DNA of 64,000 nt from Halomonas sp. DQ26W (GTDB lineage: Bacteria > Pseudomonadota > Gammaproteobacteria > Pseudomonadales > Halomonadaceae): contig NZ_QPKI01000008.1 in assembly GCF_003339685.1 (NCBI RefSeq), positions 57,215-121,214 on the forward strand. The letters run 5' to 3'. The translations under genes and the position numbers were made by a program. Below the pieces are notes generated by a model. That model ran no database searches, was not told the origin of the DNA, and worked only from the letters and a program-made list of their open reading frames with translations. Each line of letters starts with the position of its first letter. Within the stretch, counting starts at the first letter, position 1. Of the stretch, positions 57,874 through 64,000 are shown piece by piece.

Positions 57874-58425
57874 ATGAACCTGGAGCCGCTACTCGAGCAT
57901 GTCGAGCCCGTCGGACAGATACCGCCCGTGGACCGCTGGCATCCGCAGCAGGCCGGCGAAATGGACTTGAGAATCGTTGCCGACGGGCGCTGGATTCACG
58001 AGGGCACGGTGATCGGGCGCCCGCGCCTGGTCAGGCTGCTGTCGACCCTGCTGCGCCGTGAAAAGGACGGCCATCATTATCTGGTGACGCCGGTCGAGAA
58101 GCAGCGCATCCAGGTGGAGGATCGCCCCTTTGTGATCGTCGATGCCGAACAGGACGCGGGCGATTGGTGGCTGACCACTAACGTCGGCGACCGGCTGTGC
58201 CTGGGTGAGGCTCATCGACTCACGGTCAGCGACACCCCTGACGGGGTGGCAGTCCCCGAAGTCGTGGTACGCTTCGGCCTCTCGGCAAGGCTGGGCCGCA
58301 ACGTTTTCTATCGCCTGGTGGAGGGCGCCGAGGAGCGCACGACCGACACCGGTCGGGTCGAGCTGGGGCTCACTAGCGGTGGTATCTGGCAACCGCTGGG
58401 CGAACTGCCAAACGAGGTGTCGTGA
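57874..58425 (+). CDS. DUF1285 protein
   Basis: A 183-residue cytoplasmic protein matching the DUF1285 pattern: PPVDRWHPQQAGEMDLRI, then WIHEGTVIGRPRLVRLLSTL and LVTPVEKQRIQVEDRPF. Its function is unknown. GGAGG precedes the ATG at 57874. It stands after tatD, as in pseudomonads, and its stop overlaps the GTG start of the helicase gene (GTGA). Confidence 0.9.
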   Translation: MNLEPLLEHVEPVGQIPPVDRWHPQQAGEMDLRIVADGRWIHEGTVIGRPRLVRLLSTLLRREKDGHHYLVTPVEKQRIQVEDRPFVIVDAEQDAGDWWLTTNVGDRLCLGEAHRLTVSDTPDGVAVPEVVVRFGLSARLGRNVFYRLVEGAEERTTDTGRVELGLTSGGIWQPLGELPNEVS

Positions 58426-60635
58426 GACTCACCGGAGAACAACAGGCGGTCGTCGAACATGGTGCCGGCCACGCCCGGGTAGCCGCCGTGGCCGGTGCCG
58501 GCAAGACCACCACACTGGTGGCCCGGGTATTGCACCTGTTGGCCAGCGGCGTGCCTGCGAACCGCATCCTGGTGCTGATGTTCAATCGTTCGGCCCGGGA
58601 AGACTTCCAGCATCGCCTGGCGACGCTGGCCCAACCGGGCCAGCGGCTGCCCGATGTGCGCACCTTTCACGCCCTCGGCCATCGGTTGACCGGTAGCCTG
58701 ACCCGCTGGGGTGCATTGCCGGCGCGGCAGCTGCTCTCCGCCGACTGGCAGGTGGAGCGCTTGCTTCGCCAGGCCACTCTGGAGGTGCTGGAGAACCCGG
58801 CGCAGCGTGAGACGGCCCTGGAGGCGGAGACCCTCGAAGCACTTGCTCACTTCTGTGGTCTGGTGAAAGCCGAGATGTTGGCACCGGCGGCTCTCTATGA
58901 GCGGCTCGACTTCGGTGACGAGACCCGGCATTTCGTGGAGGCCTTTCAGCGTCTCGAGCAGTTGCTGTCCGACCACGGACTGATGACTTTTTCCGACCTG
59001 CTCTACCGGCCACTGCGCGCCCTGGAGGCCGATCCGCAGTTGGCGCAGCGTGTCCAGGGTTACCTTGACCATGTCATCATCGATGAGTATCAGGACATCA
59101 ACCAGGCGCAGCTGCGTCTACTAGCCATCCTGGCCGGCCGTGACGCCGACGTCATGGCCGTGGGTGATGCCAACCAGTGCATCTACGAGTGGCGTGGGGC
59201 CCATCCCGATGCCATGCGTGAACATTTCACTGCCACCTTCGGCGCGGCGACCGACTATCCCCTCTCCACCACCTTCCGCCACGGCCATGCGCTGGCGCTG
59301 ACGGCCAACCATGCCATTGCCGCCAATCGGCGAAGGCCCGACCAGCTATGCCTAGCCGCACCGGACAACCCCCAAACAACCCTTGCCGTCGAGCAGGGCA
59401 GAGAGGCGCTGCCGCAGGCCCTTGCTTCCTGGCAGCGGGAGGGGCGTCGTCTCGATGAGGCTTGTCTGTTGGTACGCAGCTGGGCGCTGTCAGTGCCATT
59501 CCAACTGCAGCTGTTGCAGGCGGGTATTCCCTTCCGGCTCTCCCGCGAGGATCGCTTCGTCTTCCGCTTGCCGCTGGTACAGGCTTTGTCCGGCTACCTG
59601 CGGGTGGCGCGGGATGCGGCCCTGCTGCACGACCCGGAGCTGGTACGGCGGCTATTGGAGCAGCCGACCCCTTTCGTGGCCCGGGAACGGCTGTCGACGC
59701 TGGCCCGACGGCTGGCAGAGACGCAGACGTTCCCCGAACGACACGACCCTCTGCTGTCCGGGCTCAAGCCCCTGCAGCGGCGCAACCTCAAGCGGCGCTG
59801 GACACTGCTCTGCGAGCTACCTCGACAGGGTCGCTGGCCCCCCGCTCGGCTGCTGGCTCATGTGGTGGAGAGCCTCGATGCCGAGAAGGTGCTAAAGCGC
59901 GCTGCCGCACGTCGCGAGAAGGGCGAGGAGGATGTGCGGTTGCTCGATGTGCTGGTTGAACAGGCCGGTGAAGTGAAGGAGATCGACGCCTTCATTGAAC
60001 TGCTGGAGCGGCCGGTGGAGAACCACGCCGACGGCGTCTTGATCACCACGGTGCACGGCGCCAAGGGGCTGGAGTGGCCGCTGGTGGTCCTGGCCGGGGC
60101 CAATGAGGAGGACTTTCCCCATTACAGCCGCGACAACCCGCTGACCCCGGAGCGCCTGGAGGAGGAACGACGGCTCTTCTATGTCGCCATCACCCGTGCC
60201 CGGGAACGGCTGCTCATGCTGCATGATGGGGGAGCGCATCGGCCCAGCCGATTCATCGCCGAGACGGCCTGGCAGGAGTGTGCGCGAATCGATGCCCGCC
60301 TGTCGGGTATCGACAGCGATGCCTCGCCGCTGGCCGTGACTTCGCCGTCATTGGTAACACGCTATCTCGAGGCGCTGGGGTTTGATCTGCCGCTTCGGGC
60401 TTATGCCGCCTCGACCCTGGCCGAACCTCAAGGTGCCTATGTCACAGGTGCGTTCCTGCCGGGGCAGTGGTTGCGTCATGCGGTCTTCGGTGAAGGGGAA
60501 ATTGCCGTGGTGGAGGGCGACCCGGCGGATCCGGTCATCGAAGTGCGCTTTGCCCAGGCCGGACGCCGCCGCTTGCTGGCGCGACGTGCCCCCATCGAGA
60601 TACTGTCTGCGCATCTGGCGGCATCGCCCCCCTGA
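58422..60635 (+). CDS. UvrD/Rep-family superfamily 1 helicase
   Basis: A 737-residue ATP-dependent DNA helicase. Motif I is AGAGKT (24-29), motif II is VIIDEYQDINQ, motif III GDANQCIYEWRG, and the later motifs TTVHGAKGLEWPLVVL and EERRLFYVAITRARERL are present. The C-terminal 100 residues include a Tudor-like VFGEGEIAVVEGDP. It resembles Rep/UvrD-type enzymes but is not clearly one of them. It begins with GTG coupled to DUF1285. I know of no standard gene name. Confidence 0.92.
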   Translation: MRLTGEQQAVVEHGAGHARVAAVAGAGKTTTLVARVLHLLASGVPANRILVLMFNRSAREDFQHRLATLAQPGQRLPDVRTFHALGHRLTGSLTRWGALPARQLLSADWQVERLLRQATLEVLENPAQRETALEAETLEALAHFCGLVKAEMLAPAALYERLDFGDETRHFVEAFQRLEQLLSDHGLMTFSDLLYRPLRALEADPQLAQRVQGYLDHVIIDEYQDINQAQLRLLAILAGRDADVMAVGDANQCIYEWRGAHPDAMREHFTATFGAATDYPLSTTFRHGHALALTANHAIAANRRRPDQLCLAAPDNPQTTLAVEQGREALPQALASWQREGRRLDEACLLVRSWALSVPFQLQLLQAGIPFRLSREDRFVFRLPLVQALSGYLRVARDAALLHDPELVRRLLEQPTPFVARERLSTLARRLAETQTFPERHDPLLSGLKPLQRRNLKRRWTLLCELPRQGRWPPARLLAHVVESLDAEKVLKRAAARREKGEEDVRLLDVLVEQAGEVKEIDAFIELLERPVENHADGVLITTVHGAKGLEWPLVVLAGANEEDFPHYSRDNPLTPERLEEERRLFYVAITRARERLLMLHDGGAHRPSRFIAETAWQECARIDARLSGIDSDASPLAVTSPSLVTRYLEALGFDLPLRAYAASTLAEPQGAYVTGAFLPGQWLRHAVFGEGEIAVVEGDPADPVIEVRFAQAGRRRLLARRAPIEILSAHLAASPP

Positions 60636-60689
60636 TATCGTCTCTCGAGATCGACCTTCGCGAGAGACCCTCAAGACAAGGAGCCGAAC

Positions 60690-61511
60690 ATGAGCCGTGT
60701 GCTGATATCCGCTGCGGAGCTTGCCGAATCACTCGAGGCGGGGAAGCCGCCACTCGTGCTCGACTGTCGTGCCCGCCTGGGGGAGTCGGGTGCTGGGCGG
60801 CGCCTATGGGAGGCGGGACATATTCCCGCCAGCCAACACCTCGACCTGGACCGCGATCTCGCCGGGCCGCCGGGGGAGGGCGGGCGCCATCCCTTGCCGC
60901 TCCCCGATGCCTTCACCGCCGTGGTGCAGCGCCTTGGCATCACGCCCGGCACGGCGGTGGTCGTGGTCGATGACATGGGTGGGCAGTTGGCGGCGGCACG
61001 GGCCTGGTGGATGCTGTCCTGTTGGGCCGGCCATCCCGATGTTCGGCTCCTGGATGGTGGCTTGAGGGCATGGCAGGACGCGGGCGGGCCGCTGGTGCTT
61101 GGCCGGGAGCCTGCCCCTGAGCCCGCCACGTGGCAACCAAGCTTCGACAATGGGGCCTGGGTCGATGCCGATGCGGTGCTGGCTGGGGGGGGGCTGAAGG
61201 TCGATGCGCGCAGCCTGGAGCGCTTTCGCGGCGAGGTCGAGCCCATCGATCCGGTAGCAGGGCACATTCCCGGTGCGGTGTGTCGGCCCAGTGTCGCCAA
61301 TCTGACTGAAGCAGGGCGCTTCAAGGCAGCCGAGGTCCTCGATGCCGAGCTTCCCCGCGCCGATGCCATTGTCGCCTACTGCGGCTCCGGCGTGACCGCC
61401 TGCCACAACATTCTCTCCTACGCGATTGCCGGCCGTCCCTTGCCCCGGCTCTATGGGGGGTCATGGAGCGAATGGATTCGCGACCCGGCGAGGCCGGTAG
61501 CGCGGACCTGA
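60690..61511 (+). CDS. sseA: Thiosulfate/3-mercaptopyruvate sulfurtransferase
   Basis: A 273-residue protein of two rhodanese domains. The second has the active-site cysteine in AYCGSGVTACHN; the G-S-G-V-T loop fits 3-mercaptopyruvate sulfurtransferase more than thiosulfate sulfurtransferase. CRARLG and HIPASQHLDLDRDL belong to the inactive first domain. AAGGAG precedes the ATG at 60690. It follows the helicase by 54 bp and is the last gene before a pseudogene remnant. Confidence 0.9.
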   Translation: MSRVLISAAELAESLEAGKPPLVLDCRARLGESGAGRRLWEAGHIPASQHLDLDRDLAGPPGEGGRHPLPLPDAFTAVVQRLGITPGTAVVVVDDMGGQLAAARAWWMLSCWAGHPDVRLLDGGLRAWQDAGGPLVLGREPAPEPATWQPSFDNGAWVDADAVLAGGGLKVDARSLERFRGEVEPIDPVAGHIPGAVCRPSVANLTEAGRFKAAEVLDAELPRADAIVAYCGSGVTACHNILSYAIAGRPLPRLYGGSWSEWIRDPARPVART

Positions 61512-61589
61512 CTGAGCCAGGAGGTCGTCGGATTTGACCGATCTCGCAGTAGATCAGCGTCAGTTCCGACACTCTCCCAGGCTTGCATT

Positions 61590-61829
61590 ACTCGGAAAGC
61601 GAGCCAACACCGTCTGGCCGTGGTGGAAGATGCCGCCCAGAGTTTTGGTGCCACATGCCACATGCCACGGCCGCTGCTCCTGCGGTCTGTCGCGCATTGC
61701 CCGTACCAGTTTCTATCCCAGCAAGCCGCTCGGCGCCTACGGCGACGGTGGTACCTTTTTCACCGATGGCGATGAACTGGGCGCCCAAGTCCGATGGCAC
61801 GCCCTTTCTGCATCAGCCAACTTGAGCCG
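61590..61829 (+). pseudogene. Remnant of a DegT/DnrJ/EryC1 sugar aminotransferase
   Basis: One frame near 61600-61655 gives HRLAVVEDAAQSFGAT, and another near 61685-61790 gives LSRIARTSFYPSKPLGAYGD then GGTFFTDGDELGAQVRWHAL. Both strings are characteristic of the PLP-lysine region of DegT-family aminotransferases such as WbpE/WlbC of nucleotide-sugar synthesis. In an intact gene they are adjacent in one frame. So this is a frameshifted internal piece, lacking both ends. It probably marks a past surface-polysaccharide gene insertion. Confidence 0.7.
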
Positions 61830-63515
61830 TTACATGTTGGGGTAGTTGGGGCCGCCGCCGCCCTCCGGTGCCACCCAGTTGATGTTCTGGGCCGGGTCCT
61901 TGATGTCACAGGTCTTGCAGTGCACACAGTTCTGGAAGTTGATCTGGAGCTGCGGCTTGCCGTCGTCACCCTCGATCACCTCATAGACACCCGCCGGACA
62001 GTAGCGCTGGGCCGGCTCTGCGTACGTCGGCAGGTTTTCGCGAATCGGCAGCGCCGGGTCCTCGAGTCGCAGGTGGCAGGGCTGGTCCTCCTCATGGTTG
62101 GTATTCGACAGGAACACCGAGGAGAGCTTGTCAAAGGAGAGCTTGCCGTCGGGCTTGGGATAGTCGATCTTCTCGAACTCGTCGGCCGGCTTGAGCGCTG
62201 CATGGTCCGGGGTGGTGTCGTGGAGGTTGGGCAGCTTGCCGCCCAGCAGTTGGTCGACGAAGTTGTAGGCGCCGCCGCCCACGGTGCCGTACTTGTGGAT
62301 CGCCGGGCCGAAGCTGGCGCTCTCCTTGAGTTCGGCGTAGGCCCAGCTCTGCTCCCACTTCTCGGTGAAGGCGGTGAGTTCCTGGCCGCCCTCATCGCCA
62401 GACGCGATGGCCTCGAAGACCGCCTCGGCCGCCACCAGGCCCGACTTCATGGCGGTATGCAACCCCTTGATCTTGGCGAAGTTCAGGGTGCCGGCGTCGC
62501 AACCGATCAGCAGGCCGCCGGGGAAGGTCATCTTCGGCAGGCAGTTCAGGCCACCCTTGGTGATGGCGCGAGCGCCGTAGGCGATCCGCTTGCCGCCTTC
62601 CAGGTGCTGCTTGAGCACCGGGTGATGCTTCATGCGCTGGAATTCGTCGAAGGGCGACAGCCAGGGGTTCTGGTAGGAAAGGTCCATAATCAGGCCGACC
62701 ACCACCTGCTGGTTTTCGGCGTGATAGAGGAACCAGCCTCCGTGGGTGCCCTTTGCCAGCGGCCAGCCGGAGCCGTGCAGCACCAGGCCCGGTTCGTGCT
62801 TGTCGGCGGGAATATCCCACAGCTCCTTGAGGCCGATACCGTAGTGCTGCGGGTCACGCCCCTCGTCCAGCTTGAACTGCTCGATCAGCTGCTTGCCCAG
62901 ATGGCCACGGGAGCCTTCGGCAAACAGGGTGTACTTGGCCCGCAGCTCCATGCCCGGCATATGGCTATCCTTTGGCGTGCCATCGGCCGCAACGCCCATG
63001 TCGCCGATCAGGATGCCCCGGACCGTACCATTTTCGTCCTGGATCACGTCCTGGGCGGCGAAGCCGGGGAAGACCTCCACGCCGAGTCCTTCCGCCTGCT
63101 CGGCCAGCCAGCGGCAGAGGTTGCCGGCGCTGATCACGTAGCGGGCTGACTCTCCACCGTGGTTCTGGCCGTCGGTATTGTGCATGCTCTTGGGCACCAG
63201 GGCGTTGGGTAGCTTCTGGGCCTTCTCGGCATCCTTGAGCAGGTAGAGCTCGTCACGAATGGCCGGCGTGGTGAGCGGGGCGCCGCGCTCTTCCCAGTCG
63301 GGAAAGAGTTCGGCCAGGGCACGGGGTTCGAAGACGGCGCCCGAGAGGATGTGAGCCCCCACCTCGGAGCCTTTCTCCACCACACATACCGTCAGTTCCT
63401 GTTCCGCCTCATTGGCCTGCTGCATGAGGCGGCAGGCCGCCGACAGGCCGGAGGGCCCGGCGCCGACGATCACCACGTCGAAATCCATTGAGTCCCGCTC
63501 TACTTGCTCTGACAT
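61830..63515 (-). CDS. etfD: Electron transfer flavoprotein-ubiquinone oxidoreductase
   Basis: A 561-residue membrane-associated enzyme passing electrons from ETF to ubiquinone. The FAD motif is VGAGPSGLSAA (17-27). The quinone-site region contains EVGAHILSGAVFEPRAL. The C-terminal 4Fe-4S cluster uses cysteines in RYCPAGVYEV and NCVHCKTCDIKDP. The ATG at 63515 has GAGGAG upstream; the GTG at 63530 is less likely. It is divergent from etfB, and a PsrA-like box lies between them. Confidence 0.96.
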   Translation of the reverse strand: MSEQVERDSMDFDVVIVGAGPSGLSAACRLMQQANEAEQELTVCVVEKGSEVGAHILSGAVFEPRALAELFPDWEERGAPLTTPAIRDELYLLKDAEKAQKLPNALVPKSMHNTDGQNHGGESARYVISAGNLCRWLAEQAEGLGVEVFPGFAAQDVIQDENGTVRGILIGDMGVAADGTPKDSHMPGMELRAKYTLFAEGSRGHLGKQLIEQFKLDEGRDPQHYGIGLKELWDIPADKHEPGLVLHGSGWPLAKGTHGGWFLYHAENQQVVVGLIMDLSYQNPWLSPFDEFQRMKHHPVLKQHLEGGKRIAYGARAITKGGLNCLPKMTFPGGLLIGCDAGTLNFAKIKGLHTAMKSGLVAAEAVFEAIASGDEGGQELTAFTEKWEQSWAYAELKESASFGPAIHKYGTVGGGAYNFVDQLLGGKLPNLHDTTPDHAALKPADEFEKIDYPKPDGKLSFDKLSSVFLSNTNHEEDQPCHLRLEDPALPIRENLPTYAEPAQRYCPAGVYEVIEGDDGKPQLQINFQNCVHCKTCDIKDPAQNINWVAPEGGGGPNYPNM

Positions 63516-63880
63516 CCGGTCGCTCCTCACTCATTCGACATCGATTACGGCTTTCCACCAACGTCGATAGTCATTAAAACGGTCGTTTGCTTCTCGATAT
63601 TCTCCATGATAGGCATAATAGACGACTCAGGACACCCCTACGATGGGCAATGTGCCAATTGCCCTGGCCAAGGTCCGGTTGCTGAAGGGATTGTTGTCGC
63701 GGGTCCGCCTGTGGCACATTGAGAGAGTTTTTTCGTTGCGGCACCTATCAAACGCTTGCATGAAACACATGAAGGCAGGTCAGCCGGTTCTAAGGAAGCG
63801 TTGACAGATTCGTTACCACTTCGGGCAGATCAGCGAGTCCCTAACCAGACGGTTCACAGAGCGAACCAAGCGAGGACACC
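63516..63880. other. 365-bp divergent etfD/etfB control region
   Basis: No gene is visible. Apart from the PsrA-like box, it holds GGGCAA/TTGCCC (63645-63650, 63659-63664) as a small dyad, and a TTGACA at 63801-63806 whose -10 partner is weak. Confidence 0.55.
63576..63589. promoter_or_regulatory. PsrA-like operator between etfD and etfB
   Basis: AAAAC-GGTC-GTTTG fits the PsrA consensus G/CAAAC-N2-4-GTTTG/C apart from its first base. It lies about 60 bp upstream of etfD and 290 bp upstream of etfB. In Pseudomonas, PsrA controls beta-oxidation and etf genes, so the location is sensible. Confidence 0.5.
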
Positions 63881-64000
63881 ATGAAAGTACTCGTCGCGGT
63901 CAAACGCGTCATCGACTACAACGTCAAGATCCGCGTCAAGGCGGACCACACGGACGTCGACCTCACCAACGTCAAGATGGCCATGAACCCCTTCTGCGAA
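63881..64000 (+). CDS. etfB: Electron transfer flavoprotein beta subunit, 5' end only
   Basis: The first 40 codons are present and the frame runs off the window. It starts [20 protein letters not shown] and continues [15 protein letters not shown], which is the well-conserved N-terminus of EtfB. Its product with EtfA carries electrons from acyl-CoA dehydrogenases to the ETF-QO encoded by the divergent neighbour. GAGGA lies 6-10 nt before the ATG at 63881. Confidence 0.95.
   Translation, partial: MKVLVAVKRVIDYNVKIRVKADHTDVDLTNVKMAMNPFCE

Noticed and set aside
61794..63149. 451-codon open frame antisense to the ETF-QO gene
   Set aside because: The ETF-QO reading is complete with FAD and iron-sulphur motifs; the antisense frame is a compositional artefact.

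Overview
The window looks like a chromosomal segment of a GC-rich gammaproteobacterium, most probably a Halomonas-type member of the Halomonadaceae. This is inferred from gene content and order, not from a database search. The right half follows the order known from Pseudomonas and relatives (lolC/lolD, DUF2062, comEC, exbBD, msbA, lpxK, Trm112-like, kdsB, LMW-PTP, murB, rne, rluC, HAD, sppA, yceD, rpmF, plsX, fabD, fabG, acpP, fabF, pabC, mltG, tmk, holB, pilZ, tatD). The left half is accessory or metabolic. No rRNA, tRNA, CRISPR array or complete insertion sequence was seen.

Region by region: (1) 1-7179, minus strand, is an arsenic resistance cluster. It has a flavin reductase-family gene, a promoter overlapping CATATATG operator-like elements, arsC, a tightly coupled 31-codon ORF, an ACR3 arsenite exporter, a small Cys-Cys protein, the arsD metallochaperone, the two-domain arsA ATPase, a tandem Usp protein and an MFS transporter cut by the window edge. 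No arsR is visible. (2) 7272-8683 is a fetAB-like ABC exporter. (3) 8749-16284 is a fatty or branched acyl-CoA degradation block: thiolase, TetR regulator, acyl-CoA synthetase, SDR dehydrogenase, an OhrR-type regulator and a large acyl-CoA dehydrogenase. TetR-like and PsrA-like operators recur across it, and a PsrA-like box also lies before etfB at the far right. (4) 16462-20943 holds an orphan ATP-grasp enzyme, a lipoprotein alpha/beta hydrolase, a small winged-helix protein, DciA and weak ORFs. (5) 21036-28985 holds secA, argJ, a MutT-ThiE-like fusion, and the agmatine pathway pair aguB/aguA beside a degenerate array of aguB 3'-end copies. (6) 29154-40625 covers lipoprotein sorting, ComEC, ExbBD, MsbA, LpxK, KdsB, a phosphatase and MurB, with many start/stop overlaps. 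(7) 40752-45598 is the divergent rne/rluC pair with a leader of about 600 nt for rne. (8) 45648-61511 is the sppA to tatD block with the fatty-acid synthesis genes, then DUF1285, a UvrD-like helicase and a sulfurtransferase. (9) 61590-64000 has a sugar aminotransferase pseudogene remnant, ETF-ubiquinone oxidoreductase and the divergent start of etfB.

How it fits together: the ars genes reduce arsenate, chaperone arsenite to ArsA and export it. The acyl-CoA genes feed electrons through ETF to ETF-QO, and shared operator-like sites suggest co-regulation. The rpmF-fab operon supplies fatty acids for phospholipid and lipid A, next to LpxK and MsbA for the outer membrane. The most notable unexplained items are the coupled micro-ORF and Cys-Cys protein in the ars operon, the aguB 3'-end duplication array, a dispersed 59-bp intergenic repeat (three copies), the dual-operator promoter before the acyl-CoA dehydrogenase, and an apparently leaderless yceD transcript.
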